A DNA stretch of 64,000 nucleotides from Oceanospirillales bacterium (GCA_004762125.1 SIHQ01000006.1:1-64000); one strand, 5' to 3'; positions 45,301-53,692 are shown, counted from the stretch's first letter. Notes: generated from the letters alone by a model not told the origin. Made by a program: numbers and translations.

Positions 45301-46787
45301 GCGTACAGACTCTCCTTTGCCTCAGGACTCAACTGGCGATAAATCGCTCGTATGAGTTGGATTAATTCATCAATTGATTGACCATCGCTGCTTCCGCCTT
45401 TAATAAGCCTCAGTAATGCTTGTGTTGTTTTCATTTTATCCTTAAGAGTTGTATCAACGGCTGCGTCTCTTATTCTTCCGATTAGAACCCAAGTTGCTTT
45501 TCGTATATTTCCATTTTCATGACTCAAGTTGTGTGCGATAAATTCACACAGCCATTCTAAGATTTCATCCATTTCATAACTAACGACATCGTAAGGAGCT
45601 GCATTATTGTCACTAAGATCTTTTTTATCTTTATCTTCATCTTCATCTTTATCTTCATCTCCACCTCCAGCGCTAGCACCTAAACCGGATTCACTTTGAT
45701 CCTCACCCGCACTCCCACCATCGCCTTCATCGGTACTGTTTTCTTCTCCATTACCTCCACCATTACCTCCACCATTACCTCCACCATCTCCGCCTTTTCC
45801 ACCACCTCCGTCCATATTCACACCGTCCACATTGGCCGATAAATAACAGGTGTCGTATGTATTGTACTGTCCTTCAATAGCAGGACAAATCAACAGGGCT
45901 GACTCCACAGCAGAGCCTTCCAGCCCTATAATATTCGTGAATGATGCTAACTGAAAAGAGGAGTTAACCACTGGGGAAGTAGCGAGATTTAATGCAATAA
46001 TCTGCTGAGCTCCATCATTACTGTATGGAGACTCACACTGTATAACGCTGGTGTCGAAACCGTCAGACAACTGTAACTTACTGGTCAACGTGAACCGCTG
46101 TTGATCAAATAACAGAAATACACAAGACGCCTCGGACAACAAGATGGGCTCTTCTGCTTGTTGAAGAGAGACTGTTGGCCGTGTCTCTGGATCACCTTCT
46201 TCTGATGCAGTACCGACTGTTTCTTCAAAAGCAGCTAATTCTTCAGAAGAGGCTAAGGATTCAGGCTTCATGTTACATCGAGAACTCTGTAATCCCTGCT
46301 TGCACACCATCACCGCCGGATCGCCAGCGTTGCAGGCCATGGAGCGCCAGTGTTCAAAAGCACTCTCTGCTGCAAGCTTTTCAAATGTAGGTATTTCAGA
46401 TGAATCAATGGGCACGCCCATTCCCGAACCACAGCTTTCATAAGCAGGCATAAAGTGAACCGATTCGTCCACTCCCTTTGCCATGTAACCCGTGGTAGCG
46501 TTGAGCAGCATGTATTCTATGGCGTTGCCATTACGCTGAGTCTGACTTTTCCTATAAATTGCTTGACTGGCTAATAGACTTTGATCGTTGTTTATATTGA
46601 GATGACTGGAGAGTGAGTGGTCAGTTAAACGAGTCGACAGAATGGACACTTCAGGGATAAATACACCCAGATCATTCAGCGATAACGTATGAGCCTGAAC
46701 CATACCAGCCAGCAATGAAATACCTGCAGACGGGACAATAATACGAATAAAGCGATATCGCGAGGCAGTGCTGATTTGGGAAAGCAT
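42378..46787 (-). CDS. Large secreted protein with eukaryote-like short motifs, unknown function
   Basis: A 1469-aa protein with an N-terminal signal-like segment (residues 13-32, RFIRIIVPSAGISLLAGMVQA). Order of parts: a Cys-containing domain to about 320; Gly/Asn and Asp/Lys low-complexity tracts (327-390); a helical region (400-500); then mostly disordered sequence. It contains EPIYT at 745-749, further Tyr sites (NIYDDP at Y831, VYEETG at Y502), two PxxPxR SH3-like motifs (529-534 and 1215-1220), a nine-Pro run (975-983) and a Lys/Arg-rich stretch. Three repeats of about 75 aa begin at 1246, 1320 and 1397. No known domain or translocator motif is seen. Secretion and host action are suggestions from the motifs only. 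Confidence 0.7.
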   Translation of the reverse strand: MLSQISTASRYRFIRIIVPSAGISLLAGMVQAHTLSLNDLGVFIPEVSILSTRLTDHSLSSHLNINNDQSLLASQAIYRKSQTQRNGNAIEYMLLNATTGYMAKGVDESVHFMPAYESCGSGMGVPIDSSEIPTFEKLAAESAFEHWRSMACNAGDPAVMVCKQGLQSSRCNMKPESLASSEELAAFEETVGTASEEGDPETRPTVSLQQAEEPILLSEASCVFLLFDQQRFTLTSKLQLSDGFDTSVIQCESPYSNDGAQQIIALNLATSPVVNSSFQLASFTNIIGLEGSAVESALLICPAIEGQYNTYDTCYLSANVDGVNMDGGGGKGGDGGGNGGGNGGGNGEENSTDEGDGGSAGEDQSESGLGASAGGGDEDKDEDEDKDKKDLSDNNAAPYDVVSYEMDEILEWLCEFIAHNLSHENGNIRKATWVLIGRIRDAAVDTTLKDKMKTTQALLRLIKGGSSDGQSIDELIQLIRAIYRQLSPEAKESLYAESTNVYEETGAMESTPADQENTQSTLELAEEPPPVPQRIRPRDKSEPGSSAEAENDSGINSDDVKEKPNDVPLTEDIETELDSEQVKYVIGVQMHFLTQAQGSEQFLEGQRVVREINDTVRRNESTNHNVLNNTIILIEDLSQTLTSLDLSVAVADADAVADAAVDLNNLYQQIVQTQNQLEIELTTLLNMVTSDQLQKIYDEIANAQRKKDEADDSGEDFDDAGDFNTDVPHLSLGDGVPMLAPAEYEPIYTNVRPAPVTPRSKKVNSKKKSIVSTRDHGEGNQSLGKRVSGLFHQARVSIAKKITPLASANSGIDPSTSTLEKPPETEEGNIYDDPDSYTESVDKKLVVQATEASDENSQNSQTLDQSSAVGDGSNLKRRRSFKDHFRIKKADESSGDKVPEPSLKGVSSKGGGLFGTLRRKVKPSADGNNRASEQEYETTQPDSNDSQVKGTAQVSKSSEENLQPQTVEKKSRRAPPPPPPPPPSQSEEQQVITATSPTAIAQETASNELTLAPVSVDTQQKGSDSDAIGESETPPHSESSEQIESTSLSSSISAPSEATSEHAESNEKKISEKFHQLKDKATDGLKRVSMAIKHSVSTAIKHSVSGKASKEPASDTGVNNSVEVPVLTPTLDPDQSETPPSLLSQSGDGQESVESPQNVVAGQEDGMAQIDSSDPQTVATATATATATTIDPHPLPSEGVQAIEVNVELDNSDIPVAPPRHKRKKRPHADPQNSETSVTVATGSMEQSAVFSTETGEAGVVTSEGGDQLSSSVVQGSSDFQSDISGQLQTEVEEADNALSDVTVDVEGIPGDQSEALITEQSTAFSTEKGEDDVDAVTSENDSQSLSSVEQKPSESRSDTPEQREAEVEGADNALSASTVNVENLSEQQQTDTLMDEQSTVISTETEVGSEENTGVTEDYNGGSFSLDMSDFSEIFASFGSALSSNSEPSDKTVTTELENDEQLQENNN

Positions 46788-47007
46788 GCCGAGAATCCTA
46801 TTTGTTTCGAGATCGTCAAAACAAAGTAGACTGCGTATCTTATATATGCTTCGATTTGAGAATATTTATTAAAAATAAATACTTGAGGTAATGGAAAAAA
46901 ACGACACTGAATTATAAATATTTTTCGATGTTCGAACTGTTTAAAAAACGCACATTCACGGTGAATATGAACGTGCGTTTAAAAACACTTCTGCCGATCA
47001 CCCAGTT
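46788..47007. other. Upstream region of the 1469-aa gene
   Basis: A 220-base A/T-rich stretch containing a hairpin with TTAAAAAACGCACATTCACGG and ACGTGCGTTTAAAAA arms (about 46940-46985). No gene-like frame. It separates the start of the 1469-aa gene from the DHH fragment. Confidence 0.4.
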
Positions 47008-47119
47008 CTCACTGTTCAATTAGATTTTTCATACTATCTGCACGACCACCACCGGCTGATAACTGTCGGCAACGTTCGATTGCACCCTGCTTATTGATCA
47101 CATATGCGCGAATGCTGAC
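47008..47119 (-). pseudogene. Remnant of a DHH-family phosphoesterase gene, C-terminal part
   Basis: On the minus strand VSIRAYVINKQGAIERCRQLSAGGGRA and KNLIEQ before a stop repeats the C-terminal sequence of the intact DHH gene at 48156 (VSVRAPLSNKQGAVDLCRQFPTGGGRA and KDFIEQ), with a 13-residue deletion. Only about 37 codons survive. It lies 1 kb from the intact gene and in the same direction. Confidence 0.75.
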
Positions 47120-47126
47120 TATTTAA

Positions 47127-47828
47127 CTAAGCAGCCGCCTTCTTCGCTAAATAAATAGTATGCCTACTGCCTTTGCCCTTATGAGCTCGAACTGTTTTGC
47201 TCTCTACTTGAAAACTCGCTTTCTTAAGTTGTGTAATAAATTTTGGGTCAGCCCATGCTGACCAGATGGCCAATACACCACCAGGATTAAGTGCTCCCCG
47301 AATGGCTTTCAAACTGCTCAGGGAATAGAGGTTATTATTGTCTGTGTGAGTAAAACCTTCGGGTCCGTTATCAATATCAAGCAATATTGCATCGTAATCA
47401 TCTCCTCGGTTTTGTTTGGCTTGTTTGGCCGTTAACAGCAGTGCAACATCGCCCAAATGAATGCGGGTTCTCTTGTCTTTTAAAGGCTGTCCAGCACAAT
47501 CTCCTAAAGCACCTCTATTCCATTCGATCACTTCCGGCACCAGTTCAGCGACTATGACGGTGGATGAACGCGTTACCGATTGAAGCGCCGCTGATAAGGT
47601 AAAGCCCATGCCTAAGCCACCCACCAACACACGGGCACTTTCTTTATTCTTTATGTGCGCACAACCCAACTCGGATAGAGCCAGTTCGGAGCTGTGCACA
47701 CGATTGTTCATCAACTCACCCCTGACACCCGCAAGATGAATTGAATACTCATTCCCTCGTTGAGTCAGCTTTAGCTGCCCGCCATTATTGGGAATTTCTG
47801 CCGTGCCTAACAAAGTCCAGGGAATCAT
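47127..47828 (-). CDS. Spermidine synthase-like / SAM-dependent methyltransferase fold protein
   Basis: A 233-aa Rossmann protein: the loop VLVGGLGMGFTLSAAL binds an adenosyl cofactor, followed by an acidic strand end (VAELVPEVIEW) and DAILLDIDNGPEGF, which corresponds to the catalytic Asp region of spermidine synthases. It lacks the long N-terminal beta domain of true SpeE and is shorter than usual (about 280), so it may be a related methyltransferase-like enzyme rather than a polyamine synthase. It has no clear operon partner. Confidence 0.75.
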   Translation of the reverse strand: MIPWTLLGTAEIPNNGGQLKLTQRGNEYSIHLAGVRGELMNNRVHSSELALSELGCAHIKNKESARVLVGGLGMGFTLSAALQSVTRSSTVIVAELVPEVIEWNRGALGDCAGQPLKDKRTRIHLGDVALLLTAKQAKQNRGDDYDAILLDIDNGPEGFTHTDNNNLYSLSSLKAIRGALNPGGVLAIWSAWADPKFITQLKKASFQVESKTVRAHKGKGSRHTIYLAKKAAA

Positions 47829-48002
47829 AAGTATCTAATAGGTTTGTGTTAATTCGGCGCAGTCTAGCATGAATATTTACGGTCAGCGGAACCGCTCACT
47901 CTGGTTTATTTATCAGCGTGAAAGGCGGTAAATATAGATACCCATCTTAGTGACATCAGAAGTGCTTCAAAACGAAAACAACGTCTGATCTATACCTGTT
48001 AC

Positions 48003-48136
48003 CATTGAAGGTGCGAGTAGGCGGCAAACGAGTAAAGCCTTTATGCCCTCGGGTACCATGAGCTTACGAACAGTAAGTGACTGGGGTAAGTGAGAGCAGC
48101 CAACACCTCCACACCTTCAAGGGTGGCGGGTATATT
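48003..48136 (+). ncRNA. Possible structured RNA or dispersed intergenic sequence
   Basis: TTGAAGGTG at 48005-48013 pairs with CACCTTCAA at 48112-48120, closing a ~100-base stretch with inner hairpin CTTAC-gaaca-GTAAG and a GGGTATA-like end (GGCGGGTATA). I have seen similar GAGAGCAGCCAAC...TTCAAGGG...GGGTATA sequences between genes of other Gammaproteobacteria but cannot name the family. It is in a 327-base gap with no ORF and convergent to the DHH gene end. Orientation as written is plus strand. Confidence 0.4.
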
Positions 48137-48155
48137 TCACAGACGCTGTTTGATA

Positions 48156-49115
48156 TCAGGAGTAACTGATTTCCAGCTGCTCAATAAAGTCTTTCAGCCT
48201 ATCCGCAGGCAAATCATTGATTCCTGCGGCTGCCGCACGACCACCACCAGTGGGGAACTGACGACAAAGATCCACGGCACCCTGTTTATTGCTCAAAGGC
48301 GCACGAACACTGACCAGATAGTTACCATTGGCTTTCTCTGTCACTACGCCATGAGCACGATCCTGGAACTGATTAGCCAGATCATTACCGAACACACCAC
48401 TGACACGTCGCGCCCAGGGCTGGTTCGGCAGAATATAAACAGCACTGTTGTCCGTTGATACTTCTGGCTTGGTTGTCTGGGCAGAGGTCATATCTTCCTG
48501 ATAACCGATTTCCAGCTTTTGAAAGTCTGGATTACCGCTCTTGATGAAATCCAGAGGGTTGGCGTAAGGCAGTACTTTTTTGTAGAGCTCGTCCGGTCTG
48601 AAATGCAGATCGTCCAGGCTAGAACCATAACCGTTGTAGTTGATGTAAATACCCAGATTTTCCAACAGCTGCAAATCATCAGCCGTGATATTCAAACCCT
48701 TTGCCAGCGCTGTAGCACTCTTCTTAAGGTTATCGCCGAACGCACCCGCTACAGCCCAGCCACAAAAAGCGCCTTTAAGATGAGTATTCACCAGAATACT
48801 GGTACAGGTGTCTGCCGCCTCGTTGATAAGGGTATTCAGTTTCGGATTCTGGGGAATCTCACCTGCGAAGTGATGATCAATATAAAAAACCTCAGCACCA
48901 CTTTCCAGTACATTGGCCAAACCATCTTTATTCTTGTCCATGGAGACATCAAGTACAGTGACCCGATCACCTGCTTTCGCAGCTACCCGATCCAACAGGG
49001 CGATATCACGCTTAACCCCGGTAATCAGTGCCGAATCACGGTAATCGTGGTTACGCAGCTGAACCAGCGCACAGATGCCGTCAGCATCACCGTTAAATAC
49101 ATCATAATCAGCCAT
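48156..49115 (-). CDS. DHH-family phosphoesterase
   Basis: A 319-aa protein with the DHH metal-binding motifs: FNGDADGICALVQL at the N-terminus, VLDVSMD and the DHH signature in FYIDHHFAG, plus a C-terminal DHHA1-like segment (VSVRAPLSNKQGAVDLCRQFPTGGGRAAAAGIN) typical of RecJ/NrnA relatives. Such enzymes hydrolyse short nucleic acids or nucleotide phosphates. The biological substrate is unknown. Start ATG 49115 has a GGGAG ribosome site; the longer frame adds two residues. A partial duplicate of its 3' end lies at 47008. Confidence 0.82.
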   Translation of the reverse strand: MADYDVFNGDADGICALVQLRNHDYRDSALITGVKRDIALLDRVAAKAGDRVTVLDVSMDKNKDGLANVLESGAEVFYIDHHFAGEIPQNPKLNTLINEAADTCTSILVNTHLKGAFCGWAVAGAFGDNLKKSATALAKGLNITADDLQLLENLGIYINYNGYGSSLDDLHFRPDELYKKVLPYANPLDFIKSGNPDFQKLEIGYQEDMTSAQTTKPEVSTDNSAVYILPNQPWARRVSGVFGNDLANQFQDRAHGVVTEKANGNYLVSVRAPLSNKQGAVDLCRQFPTGGGRAAAAGINDLPADRLKDFIEQLEISYS

Positions 49116-49162
49116 TTCCAACTCCCGCTACCCGTCGTTTTCTTTTTTATTTTATTACTGAA

Positions 49163-49202
49163 ACTAAAAACCCGACATCGTCTATTTAAGCCAATGTCGG
49201 GT
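49163..49202 (-). terminator. Rho-independent terminator of cysD-cysNC
   Basis: On the minus strand ACCCGACAT (49202-49194) and ATGTCGGGT (49178-49170) form a 9-bp stem, followed by TTTTTAG. A textbook intrinsic terminator 140 bases past the cysNC stop, beyond element E. Confidence 0.8.
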
Positions 49203-49211
49203 TGATCATTT

Positions 49212-49304
49212 AGCGTGTAAGCACACGTCATTGAATATCTGATCAACTATGTTCCTGCCGTAGGCGGGAACATAGCCAATGAATTCGTATGTCCGGGCAC
49301 TTAC
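49212..49304. repeat. Intergenic palindromic element (family 1, copy E)
   Basis: Hairpin CGTGT-aagc-ACACG at the left end, then GAATATCTGATCAA, the 13-bp stem CTATGTTCCTGCC/GGCGGGAACATAG around GTA (one mismatch), ATGAATTCGTATGTCC and GGGCACTTAC. Nearly the reverse complement of copy B with the same parts in the same order. Confidence 0.8.
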
Positions 49305-49338
49305 CGCTTAACCATCACTCTCTTTTGAAGAGCTGGAA

Positions 49339-51243
49339 TCAAGGAGCCAGATAGCCTTCACGATCCAGATAGTTAACGATCATTTCTGCGACCTTCTCTG
49401 GAGACTGCTCATCCGTCTTCACATGAAGATCTGGTGTTTTTGGCGCTTCATAAGGGCTGTCCAGACCAGTAAAGTTCTTGATTTCACCTTTACGAGCCTT
49501 GGCATACAGACCTTTAGGATCACGCTTTTCACATTCTTCCAGATCTGTATCGATAAAGATCTCAACGAAGTTGTTAGCACCACACAGCTCACGAGCATGA
49601 GCACGATCTTGTCTGAACGGCGAGATAAAACAGCTCAAAGTGATCAGGCCAGCATCAGCCATCAGGTTAGCCACTTCACTGATGCGACGAATGTTTTCTA
49701 CACGATCTTCTTCAGTAAAGCCAAGGTCCTTGTTCAGACCATGGCGTACGTTATCGCCATCCAGTGTGTAAGTATGGTTACCACGGGAGAACAGCTTCTT
49801 CTCAACCAGGTTGGCAATAGTAGATTTTCCTGAACCAGACAGACCAGTGAACCACAATACCGCAGGCTTCTGTTCTTTCTGGGTTGCGCGGGACTTTTTA
49901 TCAACGTCCAGAGCATGCCAATGAACGTTGGACGCGTTGTCGAGACTGTGGCGAAGCATACCTGCGCCAACCGTCTTGTTGCTGATACGATCCACGATGA
50001 TAAAGCAACCCATGCTGCGGGTCTGCTCATACGGGTCGAACGCAATGTTCTCGGTCAGCGCCAGCTCACAACGAGCCACTTCATTCAGGGTCAGAACTTC
50101 AGCTTCACGCTCGGTCAGCGTGTTTACATCCACCTTGTAATTAATACTGGTGATGTTGCCAGGTATCGTCTGGTTTTCGAAACGGATCAGATAAGGACGG
50201 TTCTGAACCATCTCGTGCTCATCCATCCACAACAAATCTACCGACAAATTACTGGTCACTTCCGGACGCGCTTTGGCAGCCGCCAGATGGTCACCACGGG
50301 AGATGTCAATTTCATCTTCCAGGGTGATGGTTACAGCCTGTTCGCAGATGGCACTATCAAGGTCACCATCATAGGTTACGATGCTTTTAACCTTGCTGGT
50401 CTTTCCGCTTGGTAAAGCAACGACTTCGTCACCTACAAACACCTGACCCGCTGCAATGGTTCCGGAAAAACCACGAAAATCGAGGTTTGGACGGTTAACC
50501 CACTGAACCGGCATACGGAAGTCCATGGACGTATTTTCTGCGGTTACATCCACATCATCCAGATGCTGCATCAGAGTCTGACCTTTATACCAGGGCATAA
50601 TTTCTGATGAATTCAGGATATTCTCGCCTTCCAGAGCAGACATTGGGATGGCCGTGATATCACCGAAGCCCAGGTCTTTAGAGAATTCCATGTAGTCTTT
50701 CTTGATGCTCTCGAACTGTTCCTGAGAGTAATCCACCAGGTCCATCTTGTTGATGGCCAGAACAACGTGACGAATACCCAACAGAGAAACAATGTAACTG
50801 TGTCGCTTGGTCTGGGTCAGAACACCTTTACGAGCATCGATCATTACAATCGCCAGGTCAGCGGTGGAAGCACCGGTCGCCATGTTACGGGTGTACTGCT
50901 CGTGTCCCGGTGTGTCGGCAATAATGAACTTACGCTTGTCGGTAGAGAAAAAACGGTACGCTACATCGATGGTGATGCCCTGCTCACGTTCTGCAGCCAG
51001 ACCATCCACCAGCAACGCCAAGTCAATCTTGTCACCGGTAGTACCGACTTTTTTACTGTCGTTTTCGATCGCAGCCAGTTGGTCTTCAAAGATCATCTTT
51101 GAATCAAACAGCAGACGGCCAATCAAGGTACTCTTACCGTCGTCTACGCTGCCGCAGGTAATCAGACGCATAAAGCTTTTGTGTTCCTGTTCGTGCAGGT
51201 ACGCTTCGATGTCGCTTTCAATCAGATCGGATGCATGAGCCAT
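49339..51243 (-). CDS. cysNC: Bifunctional sulfate adenylyltransferase subunit 1 / adenylylsulfate kinase
   Basis: A 634-aa fusion. The N-terminal half is the GTPase subunit of ATP sulfurylase (GSVDDGKSTLIGRLL P-loop, DTPGHEQYTRNM, NKMDLV), needed to drive adenylylsulfate (APS) synthesis with CysD; the C-terminal ~180 residues are APS kinase (GLSGSGKSTIANLVE P-loop, DGDNVRHGLN), which makes PAPS. The start overlaps the cysD stop (TAATG), so the two are one operon. PAPS feeds both sulfite reduction and the sulfotransferase encoded at 39448. Length and motifs are normal. Confidence 0.96.
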   Translation of the reverse strand: MAHASDLIESDIEAYLHEQEHKSFMRLITCGSVDDGKSTLIGRLLFDSKMIFEDQLAAIENDSKKVGTTGDKIDLALLVDGLAAEREQGITIDVAYRFFSTDKRKFIIADTPGHEQYTRNMATGASTADLAIVMIDARKGVLTQTKRHSYIVSLLGIRHVVLAINKMDLVDYSQEQFESIKKDYMEFSKDLGFGDITAIPMSALEGENILNSSEIMPWYKGQTLMQHLDDVDVTAENTSMDFRMPVQWVNRPNLDFRGFSGTIAAGQVFVGDEVVALPSGKTSKVKSIVTYDGDLDSAICEQAVTITLEDEIDISRGDHLAAAKARPEVTSNLSVDLLWMDEHEMVQNRPYLIRFENQTIPGNITSINYKVDVNTLTEREAEVLTLNEVARCELALTENIAFDPYEQTRSMGCFIIVDRISNKTVGAGMLRHSLDNASNVHWHALDVDKKSRATQKEQKPAVLWFTGLSGSGKSTIANLVEKKLFSRGNHTYTLDGDNVRHGLNKDLGFTEEDRVENIRRISEVANLMADAGLITLSCFISPFRQDRAHARELCGANNFVEIFIDTDLEECEKRDPKGLYAKARKGEIKNFTGLDSPYEAPKTPDLHVKTDEQSPEKVAEMIVNYLDREGYLAP

Positions 51244-52154
51244 TAGAAATACCCCTCTGTTTTCTTCTGTTCCATAGAAGCACCGTGATCGTTATCAATC
51301 ACACGTCCTTGACGCTCGGATGTGGTGGTCAACAGCATTTCCTGAATGATTTCAGGCAGAGTTTCAGCTTCGGACTCAACCGCACCGGTTAATGGGTAGC
51401 AACCGAGAGTACGGAAACGTACTTTTCTCATTTCTACCTTTTCACCTTCCTGCAATTCGAAACGATCGTCGTCTACCATGATCAGGGCACCGTCACGCTC
51501 AACAACCGGACGTTCCTTGGATCTGTAGAGAGGTACTATAGGAATATCTTCTTGATGGATGTACTGCCAAACGTCCAGCTCGGTCCAGTTGGACATCGGG
51601 AATACCCGCATGCTTTCGTCTTTGTGGATACGGTTGTTGTAAGTTCTCCACAGTTCCGGACGCTGGCTCTTTGGATCCCAGCGATGGTTCTTGTCACGGA
51701 AGGAGAAAATACGTTCTTTGGCACGGGACTTCTCTTCGTCACGACGTGCGCCACCAAAAGCAGCATCAAACTTGTACTTATTCAGCGCCTGCTTCAGCGC
51801 CTGAGTTTTCATCACATCAGTATGAACCGCGGAACCGTGTGAGAAAGGACCAATGCCTTGCTCTACACCGTCCTGGTTGATGTGGACAATCATATCCAGA
51901 CCAAGATCGTCGATCATCTTGTCACGGAAGGCGATCATTTCGCCAAATTTCCATGTGGTGTCTACGTGCATTACCGGAAACGGAGGCTTGGAAGGATAGA
52001 ATGCCTTCATTACCAGGTGCAGGAGTACAGCGGAATCTTTACCGACGGAATAAAGCATCACTGGGTTTTGGCTCTCTGCAGCCACTTCCCGAATGATATG
52101 GATGCTCTCTGCTTCCAGACGCTCTAGGTGCGTCAAATTCTTTTTTATTGGCAT
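51243..52154 (-). CDS. cysD: Sulfate adenylyltransferase subunit 2
   Basis: A 303-aa ATP sulfurylase catalytic subunit with the PP-loop motif ([15 protein letters not shown]) and conserved [22 protein letters not shown], forming APS from ATP and sulfate with CysN. Its stop overlaps the cysNC start. It is separated from a divergent TetR gene by 293 bases containing several TTCTATAG-type palindromes, which may act on either unit. Cytoplasmic. Confidence 0.96.
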   Translation of the reverse strand: MPIKKNLTHLERLEAESIHIIREVAAESQNPVMLYSVGKDSAVLLHLVMKAFYPSKPPFPVMHVDTTWKFGEMIAFRDKMIDDLGLDMIVHINQDGVEQGIGPFSHGSAVHTDVMKTQALKQALNKYKFDAAFGGARRDEEKSRAKERIFSFRDKNHRWDPKSQRPELWRTYNNRIHKDESMRVFPMSNWTELDVWQYIHQEDIPIVPLYRSKERPVVERDGALIMVDDDRFELQEGEKVEMRKVRFRTLGCYPLTGAVESEAETLPEIIQEMLLTTTSERQGRVIDNDHGASMEQKKTEGYF

Positions 52155-52292
52155 AGTTATTCACCCCTCAGGGCAAGTCATGCTCGTTTCAAGCAATAAC
52201 TGCACTTGTTCTTCTTATTGATTGTCCCCGCTGCAGATTTCTAGAAAAACAATTTCGAAATCAGCGGGCAACCTGAAAAGTAAATCTATATG

Positions 52293-52397
52293 TTTCTATA
52301 TAGAAAACTTCTATACAGGCTTTATAATTCTATAGACTTACAGAAATTCTATAGGATTATTGAAATATTGCAAATATTTTCTATATATCTATAGAAT
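52293..52397. promoter_or_regulatory. Cluster of TTCTATAG-type palindromes between cysD and tetR
   Basis: Within 105 bases TTTCTATATAGAAA (52293-52306), TTCTATAC (52309), TTCTATAGA (52328), TTCTATAG (52347), TTTTCTATATA (52377) and TCTATAGA (52388-52395) recur. Repeated half sites of this kind suggest a multi-site operator, perhaps for the adjacent TetR protein. A/T-richness makes chance palindromes possible. Confidence 0.45.
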
Positions 52398-52501
52398 TAT
52401 TAGGAATACAAGTTAACCAACTGCCGATATACTCGTTATCATGTGCTGTGTTTGAGCTCAATAATTTAAAGCAAGTGACTGTTTTAGCAGAGAAAATAAT
52501 C

Positions 52502-53116
52502 GTGACTGACAAGAAACCCGTGACTGACAAGAAGTCAAAGTACGACCAGCGCTATATAGCAGCAGTGGATGCGGCAGCAGCAGTCTTTGCCGAGAAGAGT
52601 TATCACGGTTGCGGCACTATCGATATTGCCAACAAGCTTAATATCAAGCAGGGCAGCCTCTACTATTACTTCAAATCCAAGGAAGCAGCATTGGAAGCTG
52701 TTTGTCTGGTAGGTATAACCGAGCAAACCAAGTTTCTTGAGGAACTCATCAGTAAGGAGCTCTCTTTCGAAGAAAGTGTTCAAGCCATTACCCGGTTCTC
52801 ACTGAAGTCTCAACAAGAGAGAGGGGACTATATGGTGGTGTTCAATAACGAACGGAAATCCATTCCATTGGAACGACGTGGCAAAGTGCGTGAGCAGTCA
52901 CACAACTACCATAATATGCTGATGGATATTTTCAGATCTGGGCAGGTTAAGGGAGAAGTTAAAGCAGAACTGGATATTCTTATTTCGGTAAGAGCCTATA
53001 CCGGTCTACTGTCTTCTGCTTCCAAGTGGTACCACGCTGAGCCGGATATTGATCTGGAAAACGTACTGAGGCAATTCAGCGAGGTGTTTTTATCTGGCTG
53101 CCTGAAGCCCGTGTAG
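52502..53116 (+). CDS. TetR-family regulator
   Basis: A TetR-type repressor with the helix-turn-helix near its N-terminus (AAAAVFAEKSYHGCGTIDIANKLNIKQGSLYYYFKSKEAALEAV). The ligand domain includes NNERKSIPLERRGKVREQSHNYHNMLMDIF, similar in style to repressors of lipid and steroid catabolism. The start is uncertain: GTG at 52502 gives 204 aa, GTG at 52448 gives 222 aa, and neither has a strong ribosome site; the shorter form keeps the normal distance to the HTH. It is divergent from cysD. It is a candidate for binding the WTCGTYC sites, without direct evidence. Confidence 0.8.
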   Translation: MTDKKPVTDKKSKYDQRYIAAVDAAAAVFAEKSYHGCGTIDIANKLNIKQGSLYYYFKSKEAALEAVCLVGITEQTKFLEELISKELSFEESVQAITRFSLKSQQERGDYMVVFNNERKSIPLERRGKVREQSHNYHNMLMDIFRSGQVKGEVKAELDILISVRAYTGLLSSASKWYHAEPDIDLENVLRQFSEVFLSGCLKPV

Positions 53117-53193
53117 TAATCAGGAAAAGCTCCTATCCTTTTTCGCCTATATTTCTAGTGAAAGAAATAATCTGATTACAGGAGTATAAGAGA

Positions 53194-53532
53194 ATGATGC
53201 GAGCTACCGTGCTTACAGTATTTTTGTTTTTTTCTCTCATGCTTCCTCAACCAGCTCCCAGCCACACCCAGGCAGCTGTTCATAACATAGAGCTATGGAG
53301 GCTGATTCATCATGTATCAAATCTGCAACTCCCTCTATTCCAAACCATGCTCTACAAATACAACTATGAATGCCGCATAAGAATCATCCTTTCAGTTTTA
53401 TCCTACGCTGCTGATCTGGATAGTGACAGTGACAGATTGTACGAACCTGATAACTATTTTGAATACGATCTGATCTTGGTGCTGTTTACTTTATTACCTG
53501 ATCTTGGCCGCTTGGCCCAGTTATTTAAATAG
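53194..53532 (+). CDS. Small secreted hypothetical protein
   Basis: A 112-aa protein with a strong signal peptide (TVLTVFLFFSLMLPQPAPSHTQA) and a mature part with alternating hydrophobic stretches, one Cys and an acidic patch (DLDSDSDRLYEPDNYFEYD). A GGAG ribosome site precedes the ATG. No family recognised. It stands between the TetR gene and the decayed DCC fragment. The second Met is equally possible as start. Confidence 0.55.
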   Translation: MMRATVLTVFLFFSLMLPQPAPSHTQAAVHNIELWRLIHHVSNLQLPLFQTMLYKYNYECRIRIILSVLSYAADLDSDSDRLYEPDNYFEYDLILVLFTLLPDLGRLAQLFK

Positions 53533-53558
53533 ATCAAGCTGCTCATTTCACTTGTTAC

Positions 53559-53636
53559 TCAAACAATCTTCACATTATCTGTAATATCCAGCCATTCCAT
53601 TTCACAGTCACAAGCAGGCTTATAATCAATATTTCC
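53559..53636 (-). pseudogene. Fragment of a DCC-family (DUF393) gene
   Basis: On the minus strand ACDCEMEWLDITDN repeats the FEYEVEWLDITDN segment of the DCC protein encoded at 53693-54070, ending in a stop a few codons later. Only about 25 codons remain and the CPxC region is absent. It lies directly downstream of the intact gene. Confidence 0.6.
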
Positions 53637-53692
53637 TATGACCACTAACAAACCAATTCAAACAATATATTTTGATTCAAAAATCCGAATCA

